Assembly: GCF_001461695.1 (NCBI RefSeq)
Contig: NZ_AUTC01000148.1
Coordinates: 1-58,445, forward strand
DNA from: Sinorhizobium fredii USDA 205
GTDB lineage: Bacteria; Pseudomonadota; Alphaproteobacteria; Rhizobiales; Rhizobiaceae
DNA length: 58,445 nt
Reading direction: 5' to 3'
Shown: positions 44,851 through 55,096 of the stretch, piece by piece
How positions within the stretch are numbered: position 1 is the first letter of the stretch
Layout: each line of letters opens with the position of its first letter
Translations under genes and position numbers: made by a program
The notes under the pieces: model-generated
What the model was told of the DNA's origin: nothing
Database searches by the model: none
The model's input: the letters and a program-made list of their open reading frames with translations, nothing else

Positions 44851-45954
44851 ATGACGAACCCTCTCGCCGACAAGATCAAGGCGCTGATCAGGACCAATGG
44901 GCCGATCAGCGTCACCGACTATTTCTCCCTCTGCCTAGCGGACCCGCAGTACGGCTACTATCGCGTTCGCGAGCCCTTCGGACGGGCCGGCGACTTCACG
45001 ACCGCGCCCGAGATCAGCCAGCTCTTCGGGGAAATGATCGGCATATTCCTGGTTCATGCCTGGCAGGAGCACGGCTCCCCGGCGCAGGTTATCATCGCCG
45101 AAATCGGCCCGGGCCGCGGCACGATGATGTCGGATATCCTGCGTGTCGTCGGCCGCCTGGCGCCCGGTCTCTACGCGGCCGCCGACGTCCATCTCGTCGA
45201 AACCAGCGAAAGGCTGCGCAAGGTGCAGGCCGAAACGCTTGCCAGCCATGACGGCAAGATCCATTGGCACGCAAGCTTCGACAGCTTGCCTCCCGGCTTC
45301 CTGCTTCTCGCGGCAAACGAGCTTTTCGACGCGATACCGATTCGCCAGTTCGTCCGAACCGCACAGGGTTTCCGCGAACGCATGGTCGGGCTCGATGCCG
45401 ATGACGAACTGACCTTTGCCGCCGGTGTGGCGGGTATCGATCCTTCCCTGTTGCCGACACCGGCGCAATCGGCCGCCGAAGGCACGATCTTCGAGGCTGC
45501 TCCGGCGCGCGATGCCGTGATGGCAGCGCTCTGCGAGCGTCTCCGCGCGGCCGCAGGCACGGCGGTCCTTATCGACTACGGCCATCTGGCGACCGGTTAC
45601 GGCGACACGCTGCAGGCCGTCCGCAATCACCGGTACGATCCGCCGCTTGCCAATCCGGGACGCGCCGACCTCACCAGCCATGTGGACTTCGAGCAATTGG
45701 CGCTGCGCGCCAAGGCGGAGGGCCTGCAGGTGAACGGCCTCGCCCACCAGGGCGACTTCTTGATCGGCCTGGGCCTGCTGGACCGGGCGGCGGCGCTCGG
45801 TCGCGACAAGGACCTCGCGACCCAGGAGAGCATCCGCGACGATGTCAAGCGGCTTGCCGGTGCCGGTGCCGGAAAGATGGGCGAGCTGTTCAAGGTGCTG
45901 GCCGTCAGCAGCCCTGAAGTGGCCTTGGCGCCCTTCCGGAAGAAGGCACCGTAG
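44851..45954 (+). CDS. MidA/NDUFAF7-type SAM-dependent methyltransferase
   Basis: The 367-residue protein belongs to the COG1565 family: GPISVTDYFSLCLADPQYGYY at the start, the SAM-binding IAEIGPGRGTMMSDIL, and the ANELFDAIPIRQFV block. The mitochondrial relative NDUFAF7 dimethylates an arginine of complex I. A related role here is plausible but inferred. It is in an lgt-midA-pgeF order often seen in Rhizobiales. Confidence 0.92.
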   Translation: MTNPLADKIKALIRTNGPISVTDYFSLCLADPQYGYYRVREPFGRAGDFTTAPEISQLFGEMIGIFLVHAWQEHGSPAQVIIAEIGPGRGTMMSDILRVVGRLAPGLYAAADVHLVETSERLRKVQAETLASHDGKIHWHASFDSLPPGFLLLAANELFDAIPIRQFVRTAQGFRERMVGLDADDELTFAAGVAGIDPSLLPTPAQSAAEGTIFEAAPARDAVMAALCERLRAAAGTAVLIDYGHLATGYGDTLQAVRNHRYDPPLANPGRADLTSHVDFEQLALRAKAEGLQVNGLAHQGDFLIGLGLLDRAAALGRDKDLATQESIRDDVKRLAGAGAGKMGELFKVLAVSSPEVALAPFRKKAP

Positions 45955-46159
45955 CGCCCAGGAAATGCAATCTCCACGCGGCTTTTTGCGGTTCTCGAAT
46001 GGGAACAGCCCGCGGAGGCGGGACGCCGTCTCGAGGTTCCGCGATTGACAGTCTTGGCCGCCCGGGCCAACATCGCCGGACAAATCAACCCGCAAATCAT
46101 CGGGCCGGACGCGCCCTCCATCCGACGAAACCTAGTAAATTCAAGGGCGAGAACACCGA

Positions 46160-46954
46160 ATGCAGGACGACGCCTCGCTTTCACCCGTGCAGAGCCCGCT
46201 CTTCGGCGCCGAGACGGGGCCGGAGATCGCGCATGGCTACTTCACCCGTCAGGGCGGCGTTTCCGAGGGCATCTATCGAGGCCTCAATGTCGGCCTCGGT
46301 TCCCATGACGATCGTGAGCGCGTCGGCGAGAACCGCGCCCGGGTGGCCCGCTGGTTCAATGCCGAGCCGCGACGTCTCGCAACGGTTCATCAGATTCATT
46401 CCCCGGATGCGATCGTCGTCGACGGTAGCTACGACGGCGCACGTCCGGACGCCGATGCGCTGGTGACGGCGACGCCCGGCATCGTGCTCGGCGTGCTGTC
46501 GGCCGATTGCGGCCCCGTGCTCTTCGCAGAGCCGCAGGCGCGCGTCATTGGCGCCGCCCATGCCGGCTGGAAAGGAGCGCTCGGCGGTGTGCTCGAAAGC
46601 ACGATCGATGCGATGGTCTCGCTCGGCGCGCGCCGGGAGCGCATTGTCGCCTGTCTCGGCCCATCGATCAGCCGCCAGCACTACGAGGTCGGCCCGGAGT
46701 TCGTCGAGCGCTTCGTGGCGGCCGACGATAGCTACGCATCCTTCTTCAGCCCGTCCGGCCGCAATGGCCATGCGATGTTCGACCTGCCCGGGCTGACGGT
46801 CCGACGGCTCAAGGGCGCCGGTGTGACAGCGGAAAACCTCGATATCTGCACCTATGCCGACGAGGACCGCTTCTTTTCCTATCGCCGCACCACGCATCGG
46901 CAGGAGCCCGACTACGGGCGGCAGATATCCGCAATTTGCATACGGGAGGCTTGA
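46160..46954 (+). CDS. pgeF: PgeF/YfiH-type multicopper-fold protein (polyphenol oxidase/peptidoglycan editing factor)
   Basis: The 264-residue protein has GYFTRQGGVSEGIYRGLNVG, the His of HQIHSPDAIVVD, a Cys in LSADCGPVLFAEP, HAGWKGALGGVLE and ACLGPSISRQHYEVG. This is the laccase-domain COG1496 family. Members remove wrong amino acids from peptidoglycan precursors or act on nucleosides. It overlaps nothing but is one base from the next gene. Confidence 0.94.
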   Translation: MQDDASLSPVQSPLFGAETGPEIAHGYFTRQGGVSEGIYRGLNVGLGSHDDRERVGENRARVARWFNAEPRRLATVHQIHSPDAIVVDGSYDGARPDADALVTATPGIVLGVLSADCGPVLFAEPQARVIGAAHAGWKGALGGVLESTIDAMVSLGARRERIVACLGPSISRQHYEVGPEFVERFVAADDSYASFFSPSGRNGHAMFDLPGLTVRRLKGAGVTAENLDICTYADEDRFFSYRRTTHRQEPDYGRQISAICIREA

Positions 46955-46955
46955 G

Positions 46956-48107
46956 ATGGCGCTTCACTTCGCCGAAGAGGAATACGCATCGCGCCTGGCA
47001 CGGCTGACGGCCAGGATGCAGGAAGAAAGGCTCGATGCCCTCCTCCTCTTCGCACAGGAGAGCATGTATTGGCTCACCGGCTACGATACCTTCGGCTACT
47101 GCTTCTTCCAGACGCTCGTCGTCAAGCGCGACGGCTCGATGGTTCTGCTCACCCGTTCGGCCGACCTGCGTCAGGCGCGCCACACATCCAACATCGAGCG
47201 CATCGAGATCTGGGTGGATCGCGTCAACGCCGATCCCGCCATGGACCTCAAGAACCTGCTGAGCGAGCTCGACCTGCTCGGTTGCCGCATCGGCATCGAG
47301 TACGATACGCATGGCATGACGGGCAAGACGGCGCGCCTTGTCGACAATCAGCTCTCGACCTTCGGCGAACTGGTCGAAGCCTCGATGCTCGTGAGCCGTC
47401 TGCGCCTCGTCAAGAGCGCGGCGGAGATCGTCCATGTCGAGAAGGCCGCAAGCCTTGCCGACGATGCGCTCGATGCGGCCTTGCCGCTGATCCGCCCGGG
47501 CGGCAGCGAGGCCGATATCCTCGCCGCCATGCAGGGTGCCGTCTTTGCCGGCGGCGGCGACTATCCGGCCAACGAATTCATCATCGGTTCCGGCGCCGAT
47601 GCGCTGCTCTGCCGTTACAAGGCCGGCCGGCGCACGCTCGACGCCAATGACCAGCTCACCCTCGAATGGGCAGGCGTCAGCGCCCACTATCACGCGGCGA
47701 TGATGCGCACGATCGTGGTCGGCGACCCCACCAACCGGCACCGCGAACTTTACAGCGCCTGCCGCGAGACGATCCAGGCGATCGAAATGGTGCTGAGGCC
47801 CGGCAACACCTTCGGCACGGTCTTCGACGTCCATGCGAGGATCATGGACGAGCGCGGCCTCGCCCGCCATCGACTGAACGCCTGCGGCTATTCGCTCGGC
47901 GCCCGCTTCTCGCCCTCCTGGATGGAGCACCAGATGTTCCACGTCGGCAACCCGCAGGAGCTCGCGCCGGACATGTCGCTCTTCGTCCACATGATCATCA
48001 TGGATTCCGACAGCGGCACAGCCATGACGCTCGGCCAGACCTATCTGACGACCGCCGACAGCCCGCGACCGCTGTCGCGCTACGGACTGGACTTCATTTC
48101 TGCGTAA
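46956..48107 (+). CDS. Creatinase-like M24 family protein lacking metal ligands
   Basis: The 383-residue protein has an N-terminal creatinase domain and a C-terminal pita-bread domain. Positions that bind metals in aminopeptidase P are replaced. LIDAG becomes LEWAG, the next Asp is absent (HAAMMRT), the GHGVG His is Tyr (GYSLG), and the last Glu is His (MSLFVHMII). It therefore resembles metal-free creatinase or ectoine hydrolase (DoeA). It may hydrolyse an amide in a small compatible solute. GGGAGG precedes the ATG, one base after the pgeF stop. Confidence 0.85.
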   Translation: MALHFAEEEYASRLARLTARMQEERLDALLLFAQESMYWLTGYDTFGYCFFQTLVVKRDGSMVLLTRSADLRQARHTSNIERIEIWVDRVNADPAMDLKNLLSELDLLGCRIGIEYDTHGMTGKTARLVDNQLSTFGELVEASMLVSRLRLVKSAAEIVHVEKAASLADDALDAALPLIRPGGSEADILAAMQGAVFAGGGDYPANEFIIGSGADALLCRYKAGRRTLDANDQLTLEWAGVSAHYHAAMMRTIVVGDPTNRHRELYSACRETIQAIEMVLRPGNTFGTVFDVHARIMDERGLARHRLNACGYSLGARFSPSWMEHQMFHVGNPQELAPDMSLFVHMIIMDSDSGTAMTLGQTYLTTADSPRPLSRYGLDFISA

Positions 48108-48208
48108 GGAAATCGTCCTATGCTTCCGGCGAGAAACGAGAGGAAGCGCGGCAGCCGGCTTTCCGGCCGCACGCCGCGCCGACCAGTTCGAGCCAGACGG
48201 TGGGAACG

Positions 48209-49096
48209 ATGCGTAAGCAGATCATGCCTATCGCAAGCCTTGGTCTTGCCGCAGCCATTGCCGGCTGCAACACCACGGACGCCCTGATCCCGCAAGTGGA
48301 CGTGGGCGGCGGAACCTTCCGCTCGCCACCGGTGACGCAGTCCGATCTCGAGGCCATGTCCGCGCAAACCGCCGTGATGCCGGTCGAAAGCGTGCCGGCA
48401 AGCCGCACCGCCGCCTTCTCGGCGCAGCCGAATGTTTCCGGCCCGCCGATGCAGTACGGAGCCGGCCACACCGACTACACGGATCCCGCCGGGACGCTCG
48501 AAGGCCAGGCAAGCCGCCTCGCCGAGGGCGTTGCACCGATGCAGACCATGCAGCCCCAGCCGCCGCAGGCAGAAAGTGCACCGCCGCAAGTGGAAAGTCC
48601 ACCGGCACAGGCGGAAAGTGCGGCGTTGCAGGAGGAAGAAAGCGCAGAGCAGCCGGTGCAGTCCGACGCCGCGAGCGCGCCGGCGGAGACGAAGCAGGCC
48701 GCCGCCGCACCGGCTCCGTCGGCGACGGGCGCCGGGGGCATCCGCTTCCTGCCGATCATCGGCGCTCCGGTCCAAGCCGTCACCCCGCTCTCGAAACAGC
48801 TCGGCGCCTCGGCCCGGGCGCAGGGGCTTACCATCAGGAGCTCCACCGACACCACCAGCGACCACATCCTCAAGGGCTATTTCTCGGCGCTCAACGACGG
48901 CGGCAAGACGACGGTCGTCTATGTCTGGGACATTCTGGACGGCAGCGGCAACCGGCTGCACCGCATCCAGGGGCAGGATACGGTGGAAGCTAGCGCCGCC
49001 GAACCCTGGAGCGCCATCCCGCCGCAAACAATGCAGGCGATCGCCGAGAAGACGATCGATGCCTACCTCGAATGGCGCCGTTCCCAGCGCGGTTGA
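48209..49096 (+). CDS. Proline/glutamate-rich lipoprotein
   Basis: The start at 48209 (MRKQIMPIASLG…) begins a lipoprotein signal with lipobox AIAGC. The middle (residues ~110-165) is a low-complexity Pro/Gln/Glu/Ala repeat built on a P-x-Q-A/V-E-S unit. The C-terminal ~120 residues (IRFLPIIGAPVQAVTPL…TTVVYVWDILDGSGNRLHRI) form a folded domain. It should be anchored in the outer membrane. No family recognised; length is typical for Rhizobiales homologues. Confidence 0.78.
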   Translation: MRKQIMPIASLGLAAAIAGCNTTDALIPQVDVGGGTFRSPPVTQSDLEAMSAQTAVMPVESVPASRTAAFSAQPNVSGPPMQYGAGHTDYTDPAGTLEGQASRLAEGVAPMQTMQPQPPQAESAPPQVESPPAQAESAALQEEESAEQPVQSDAASAPAETKQAAAAPAPSATGAGGIRFLPIIGAPVQAVTPLSKQLGASARAQGLTIRSSTDTTSDHILKGYFSALNDGGKTTVVYVWDILDGSGNRLHRIQGQDTVEASAAEPWSAIPPQTMQAIAEKTIDAYLEWRRSQRG

Positions 49097-49294
49097 CGCA
49101 AAGTTTTTAGGATAATAGGCGCTGCGGCGCAGCAATCCCCTTGCATTCACCTTCAAGGACGCTAAAAAGCGGCCGATCAGCTCTGACAGCGGCCATCGTG
49201 GCGATTGCCCGCGATCGGAATGGCTCAGGGAATTTGCGCGGACAATCCCGGACTGGACGGGAGGGTGGCCGCGCCAGCTCAAGGCGGACCGTCT

Positions 49295-50227
<933 letters not shown>

Positions 50228-50247
50228 GGCCACGTCTTGAGACTTGG

Positions 50248-50274
50248 AGCCGATCGCCTGGGACGCGATCGGCT
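50248..50274 (+). terminator. Hairpin after prs
   Basis: AGCCGATCGC (50248-50257) pairs with GCGATCGGCT (50265-50274) around CTGGGAC. The T-run is weak (ATCATCGTTTTA), so termination may need help. Confidence 0.65.
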
Positions 50275-50289
50275 AATCATCGTTTTACA

Positions 50290-50450
50290 TCAAACATATT
50301 TGATGCCGTTGCTCCGGGGATACGCCAAGATGCGGTATTCCTTGACCTCGCGTGATGTCCGCATGAGCCTTTTCAGGAGCAGTCCGAGCAAAGAGCCACC
50401 GAGGCTGACGCGCTTCACGCCCCGCCTCCTGCAGTTCCTTGACCGTAAAG
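50290..50450 (-). pseudogene. Remnant of isocitrate lyase/PEP mutase family gene
   Basis: On the minus strand, FTVKELQEAG (around 50422-50450) continues, after a one-base frame change in a G-run near 50422, into GVKRVSLGGSLLGLLLKRLM and a tail ending at TGA 50292-50290. The LGV-R-V-S-x-G-G-S block is typical of the C-terminus of the PEP mutase-like family. No upstream catalytic motifs are intact, so only a 3' scrap is left. It was probably cut by the rearrangement that brought in the genes to the right. Confidence 0.55.
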
Positions 50451-50862
50451 GTTCGCCGGCACCCACGTCTTCGGGGGCCTTTTGGAATGGCAGGGGTCGA
50501 CCCATTGCTGCCGCTCGTGGATATGGACCGGAATTTCCGGTGCTGGCTCGGGAAGCTGCCCCTCTACAGAAACGCTTCGAAAGTCCGGATAGGGGTGGAA
50601 AGAGGGTCTACACTACCTTCGTATATCGCGAGCAATTTTTGACGGAAACGGCAATAGTCGAGCAACTCTGAGAGACTCGGTTTGGGCAAGCGCGACTAGG
50701 TGCTCCAGCGGCCGCGTCCCGCCTAGAGTGTCCACTCCGCGCCGTGAAAGACCCGACGCCGATTTATTCAACGAAGCCCGGTTGTTGCTATTTTGGACAC
50801 GCTGTCCTACCCAAACTTCGGCGCACGTGCTAATTTTCATTGGAAACGACCAAGGTGGAGCC
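50451..50862. other. 412-base region without an intact gene
   Basis: It probably contains more of the decayed PEP-mutase gene and the promoter for the ankyrin gene. Frames here are short and have weak codon use. Confidence 0.4.
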
Positions 50863-51456
50863 ATGCGCCGATTGCTTGCATCGGTAGCGTTGTTTTTCGC
50901 GGCGACAATGGCGGCCGCGGGTGATCCCTTGTTCGATGCAGTTGCGGCGGGAGATGCCGCCGCCGTCGAGCGGGTCCTAGCCGCGGGTGCCAATGCGGAC
51001 AGCCGGGCACGCGACCAGGCAACGCCACTTATCAATGCCGCCCTGGCAGGCCAGCTCGCCGTAGCCGAATTGCTGATCGGCAAGGATGCCTACGTCATGG
51101 CGCGCAACGCCGGCGGCTTTACGCCGCTTCATGCCGCGGCCTTTTCCGGCAGCTTGCCGATCAGCAAGCTGCTGCTCGACCACGGAGCGACGCTCGACGA
51201 CGCGGCCAACAAGGCGGGCGTGACGCCGCTGATGGTAGCGGGTGAGGAAAACCACGTCGAACTTGCCGAGTTTCTGATCTCCAAGGGTGCCGATGTCGGT
51301 CACGCCGAGGTTCATGGCTACACCCCGATCACGAGGGCGCTCTGGAAGGGCAACACGGACATCGTCCGGCTGTTCAAGCGGCATGGCGCGACCTGCCCTC
51401 CGGCCAGCCTCCTCGGCGACCAAGATTATGCCAAGTGCATGGAACTCCACGATTGA
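50863..51456 (+). CDS. Secreted ankyrin-repeat protein
   Basis: The start at 50863 (MRRLLASVALFF…) has GGTGGAG upstream and begins a signal peptide (cleavage near AAAG-DP). The 197-residue product has about five ankyrin repeats: DPLFDAVAAGDAAAVERVL, TPLINAALAGQLAVAELLI, TPLHAAAFSGSLPISKLLL, TPLMVAGEENHVELAEFLI and TPITRALWKGNTDIVRLF. It would be a periplasmic protein-binding scaffold. It precedes a YHS-domain gene by 13 bases, suggesting joint function. Confidence 0.92.
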   Translation: MRRLLASVALFFAATMAAAGDPLFDAVAAGDAAAVERVLAAGANADSRARDQATPLINAALAGQLAVAELLIGKDAYVMARNAGGFTPLHAAAFSGSLPISKLLLDHGATLDDAANKAGVTPLMVAGEENHVELAEFLISKGADVGHAEVHGYTPITRALWKGNTDIVRLFKRHGATCPPASLLGDQDYAKCMELHD

Positions 51457-51469
51457 ACAGGAGGCACAG

Positions 51470-51979
51470 ATGGATGCAGTGACCAGAAGCGGTGAGCGAC
51501 GGATCAGTCGCTCTGCGGCGGTATTCGCTCTCGCTATGGCAACGGTCGCCGCTGGGTCGCCTGCTTTCGCCGACGACTCGGTAAACACGGGCTACTTCGG
51601 CGGCGTGGCTATCATGGGATACGACACGGTCGCCTACTTTACCGAAGGCAAAGCGACGAAGGGTTCGGAGAAGTTCTCCTACGAATGGCTGGGGACGCCG
51701 TGGCATTTCGCCAATGCCAAGCACCGCGAGATGTTCATCAGCGAACCGCTCAAGTACACGCCTCAGTATGGCGGCTACTGCGCGGGCGAGGTAATCAATG
51801 GGTCGGTCACGGTCAATATCGATCCGGAAGCCTTCAAGATCATCGACGGCAAGCTTTACCTGATCTACGACAAGAAGCATGCGGAGGGGTTCGCCGCCAA
51901 CGCGGAAGACGCCGTGGCGAAGGCAGACGGCAATTGGCCGAAGGTCGCGGCCGATCTCGAAATGGATCAGTATCACTGA
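51470..51979 (+). CDS. YHS-domain periplasmic protein
   Basis: The 169-residue protein starts at 51470 after GGAGGCAC. It has a signal peptide (cleavage after AFA) and a YHS-like domain: GYDTVAYFTEGKATKGSEKFSYEW, WHFANAKHREMFISEP, KYTPQYGGYCAGEV and YLIYDKKHAEGFAANAE. The lone Cys and nearby His suggest a metal site. The family occurs with copper or heme-linked enzymes. It is paired with the ankyrin gene. Confidence 0.9.
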   Translation: MDAVTRSGERRISRSAAVFALAMATVAAGSPAFADDSVNTGYFGGVAIMGYDTVAYFTEGKATKGSEKFSYEWLGTPWHFANAKHREMFISEPLKYTPQYGGYCAGEVINGSVTVNIDPEAFKIIDGKLYLIYDKKHAEGFAANAEDAVAKADGNWPKVAADLEMDQYH

Positions 51980-51996
51980 CCGAAGATCGGCCTCAT

Positions 51997-54165
51997 CTAT
52001 TTCACGGGCGAGAAATAGAAGACCTTGGTAGAGTTCACATAGGCATAGATGGTCTCGTCGGGCGAGTTGGCACGTCTGTAGACCGGACCGCAATCAGCTT
52101 GACCGAATGCATTCTCGCTTTGCTCGCAGAGCATGTCTCCATTGATGGAAACCGTTTCGGTCATCAACTGCGTCGCCGAGCGGAATGCCGCGTTGCCATC
52201 GAGGCCGATTTGCATGATTGCCGGGCTTCCCGAGGGCTCGGTCTTACCCCGCAGCAGTTTGCCCATGACGGTGCTTGCGATTTGGTCACCGTTCAGCCGA
52301 TCACGCTCGTCGGCCTTGAAACCGAACGGCCATTCCGGCAGGCCGGCCTCGCGAAGGCCATCGAGGATAAACGCCAAATCCTGCTTGCGGAAGTGGGCAT
52401 GGCCGAGTCGCCAGCCTGCCAGGCAATCGCGCCCGGCTTGAAGGCGGATTCCCTCGGCGACAGCCGCGCGGGCGTCATCGAGGCGGCCGGCACGGACATA
52501 GGCCATGGCGAGAGGGGTAACGAACTCGCCGTTCCCCGGCGAACCATCTCGGGCGCGTTCGAAATTCTCGATGGCCTTCACGTAGTCGCGCTGCAGATAA
52601 AACACCAGGCCAGCAGTGTATCTGCCGATGGCGGAGAGGTTCGGATCGTGCTTGAGCGCCGTCTCGACGGCCGCAGCGGCTTCGGCATGATTACCGGAGA
52701 CCAGTTGAACGTATGCGAAGGCCATATGAGCGTCGGCATCGGCGGGTCCAAGCGACACTGCCTTCCGCGCCGAGGTGATCGCCTGTTCGTAGCGGCGGTC
52801 CACGACCTGCATGACGGCGAGAACGGCGTACGGCGATGAAAGCTCGGGGTCGAGAGCCAGCGCGAGACTTGCCTTGTCGTAGGCCCTTTTTCGCGCCAGC
52901 GCGCTCTGGAGAACGTCGTCGTAGGCGCTTCGCCAGACATAGGCGGTAGCGTGCGCGTCGGCGGCGAAGGCCTCGGCAAAACCGGGGTCGAGCGCCTCCG
53001 CTTTGTCAAACAGCGCCAGCCCCTCCAACATCCGGGAACGCCGGCCAGTCCGCGTCGCCTGCACGGCCCGCAGGTAGTAGTCGTATGCTTCGAGATTGGC
53101 GGTCGGCGGTCGCGCAATCCGCTCGGCCTCGGACGGAGTCAGCGTCAGGCCGAGCGCCTCGGCGATCTGCCTGCTGAGCTCGTCTTGCACGGCAAACACA
53201 TCCGCCCCGCCGCGGCCAAATCGGTTGGCCCACAGATGGTCGCCGCTTGCCGCATCGATCAGTTGTGCGTTGACGCGGATTTGATCGCCGGTCCGCTGCG
53301 CGCTGCCCTCAACGACAAAGCGCACACCGAGATCGCGTTTGATGTCTGCCAAAACGACGGGCTTGCCTTTGTAGACAAAGACCGAATTCCGGGAGATGAC
53401 GTCGAGGTGCGAAAGCCTGGCGAGATCGGTGATCAGGTTGTCGGTGATGCCGTCGGTGAAATAGTCCTGGCCGGGGTCGCCACTCAAATTGAGGAATGGA
53501 AGCACCGCGATGGTTGGACGTTGCGGCGCAAACGGCCATTGCCATACGACGGAAATCATGGTGGCCGTGATCAACAGCGCTACGAGCGCTGCCAGGATCA
53601 TAGCACGCCGTCCGGCCCGAGGTGCCGCGACGACCTTGCCCGCCTTCGAGGGGTCGAGCAGAACGCGATACACGCGAACCGGATCGGTTATGTTCTTCAG
53701 TTGCTGCTCCCCGAGAGCCGAGAAGCCGACGTCGACCTTGTGCGCGGCGTGATCGAACGCAGTGCCGGATACGCAAATTCCGCCGGGCTGCGCAATACCC
53801 TGCAGCCGCGCGGCTATGTTGACGCCGTCGCCGTAGATGTCGTCGCCTTCGACAATGACGTCGCCGAGATTGACGCCGATGCGGAACTGAATTCGCCGAG
53901 TGTCGGATACTTCCTGGTCGCGGTTGGCCATTTTCCGCTGGACCACGGCGGCACAGTGCACCGCGTCTACGACGCTCGCGAACTCAACCAGCGCACCATC
54001 GCCCATGAGCTTGATGATGCGCCCGTGGAATTCCTCGATCGTGGGATCGACCAACTCCCGGCGGTAGGCTTTCAACCGCTCCAGCGTGCCGCCCTCATCC
54101 TCTCCCATGAGGCGGCTATAGCCGACCACATCGGCAGAAAGTATTGCGGTGAGCCGCCTCTCCAT
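51997..54165 (-). CDS. Adenylate/guanylate cyclase with TPR repeats
   Basis: The start at 54165 (MERRLTAILSADVVGYS) is chosen over GTG at 54177. The N-terminal class III cyclase domain (1-170) has metal Asp in SADVVGYSRLMGEDE and IIKLMGDGALVEF, and the transition-state Asn/Arg in YGDGVNIAARLQ. One membrane helix follows (about 188-208). Then comes a TolB-like domain (PTIAVLPFLNLSGDPGQDYF) and a TPR region from ~residue 400. It would make cAMP or cGMP. Such fused cyclases are numerous in Sinorhizobium. It is convergent with the YHS gene. Confidence 0.95.
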   Translation of the reverse strand: MERRLTAILSADVVGYSRLMGEDEGGTLERLKAYRRELVDPTIEEFHGRIIKLMGDGALVEFASVVDAVHCAAVVQRKMANRDQEVSDTRRIQFRIGVNLGDVIVEGDDIYGDGVNIAARLQGIAQPGGICVSGTAFDHAAHKVDVGFSALGEQQLKNITDPVRVYRVLLDPSKAGKVVAAPRAGRRAMILAALVALLITATMISVVWQWPFAPQRPTIAVLPFLNLSGDPGQDYFTDGITDNLITDLARLSHLDVISRNSVFVYKGKPVVLADIKRDLGVRFVVEGSAQRTGDQIRVNAQLIDAASGDHLWANRFGRGGADVFAVQDELSRQIAEALGLTLTPSEAERIARPPTANLEAYDYYLRAVQATRTGRRSRMLEGLALFDKAEALDPGFAEAFAADAHATAYVWRSAYDDVLQSALARKRAYDKASLALALDPELSSPYAVLAVMQVVDRRYEQAITSARKAVSLGPADADAHMAFAYVQLVSGNHAEAAAAVETALKHDPNLSAIGRYTAGLVFYLQRDYVKAIENFERARDGSPGNGEFVTPLAMAYVRAGRLDDARAAVAEGIRLQAGRDCLAGWRLGHAHFRKQDLAFILDGLREAGLPEWPFGFKADERDRLNGDQIASTVMGKLLRGKTEPSGSPAIMQIGLDGNAAFRSATQLMTETVSINGDMLCEQSENAFGQADCGPVYRRANSPDETIYAYVNSTKVFYFSPVK

Positions 54166-54685
54166 ATCTCTGCCCACCCTTACGATGCCGTGATGGGACC
54201 GCTGCCGTTCATTCTACCACGTAGAGGGCGCGCAGGCACCGCAGCTTCTCGGTGACGCGGAACACTTGAATTTCGCAGTCACCAACCTGCTTGTCTTGGG
54301 CAGGGGGAAGCCGATAAGTGGAAGAATGGTCGTTACGTTGCCCTCGTGTGAATGCGTTCTGGATCGGTTGATCTTCATGTCCACCTCACAAGACATCCCT
54401 GCGGGTGGTGTGTGACGTCGAGGCTAACCTCGCTCGAAACGCTGGTCGAACATCAGACTTCTCCCGCGCCGTCGTGGACTGGCAGAACAACGCCGATCAT
54501 CCTAGACCCCGAGACTTTCGATTGCTTCAAGCCGCCGGCCTTAACCCATTAAGGAATACTATCGACGCAAAGCTGCCGCCGAGTTGCGGGCGAAATGGGT
54601 TGATGGAAATCTTCACTAATGGTTGACCCAATTGCCTGACGCTGTCAGGCAATCCCTGAAGTTTGAAAAGACACTGGTGCAGACT
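54166..54685. other. Intergenic region after cyclase promoter
   Basis: No gene is convincing in this ~500-base stretch. The cyclase promoter should be near 54170-54260. The rest has mixed codon use and may be a remnant of insertion. Confidence 0.4.
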
Positions 54686-54898
54686 ATGGATCAAGCTCTC
54701 TTCAACCGCTTGTGCAGGGCCGGTAAATTCAAGGATGCGCTCGGCCTCGCCATCCGTGGCCGTGAACACGAAAAATACACGCCCAGCCGCTTCTCGATGG
54801 ACAAGAAGAGCGGACTGCCAATCTTCTACCGCGGCAACAAACGCGTCGAGGCAGATGCGACTGGTGAGTGGCAATTAGCAAAGAACACGAAGCTATAG
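54686..54898 (+). CDS. Small hypothetical protein
   Basis: The frame is open from 54623 (TTG) and from ATG 54686 (MDQALFNRLCRAGKFKDA…) to 54898, giving 70-91 residues. The product is basic and polar, with a helical start and a C-terminal strand-like GEWQLAKN. No family is recognised. Codon use is less biased than in core genes. It may be a real accessory gene or a fragment. Confidence 0.4.
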   Translation: MDQALFNRLCRAGKFKDALGLAIRGREHEKYTPSRFSMDKKSGLPIFYRGNKRVEADATGEWQLAKNTKL

Positions 54899-55096
54899 AA
54901 GAAGTTCTCGCGCGATCGAGCCATCGCTCAAGGACGCTTGCTGGCGTCCAGGTGCCAAAATCCGCGATGGCTGCAAAGGGGTATTCTGCGGCCACGGTGA
55001 TGTGAAAGATCGACCCGAAGTGGGCGTTCCCGATGGCCGGTCGGAAGGTCCGGATTGCCCAACGTCACCGATCAAACAGGCGATCCGGCAGTGGGG

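Noticed and set aside
54405..54626. Plus-strand frame of 73 residues after the cyclase
   Set aside because: No ribosome site, no domain and codon use below that of real genes.
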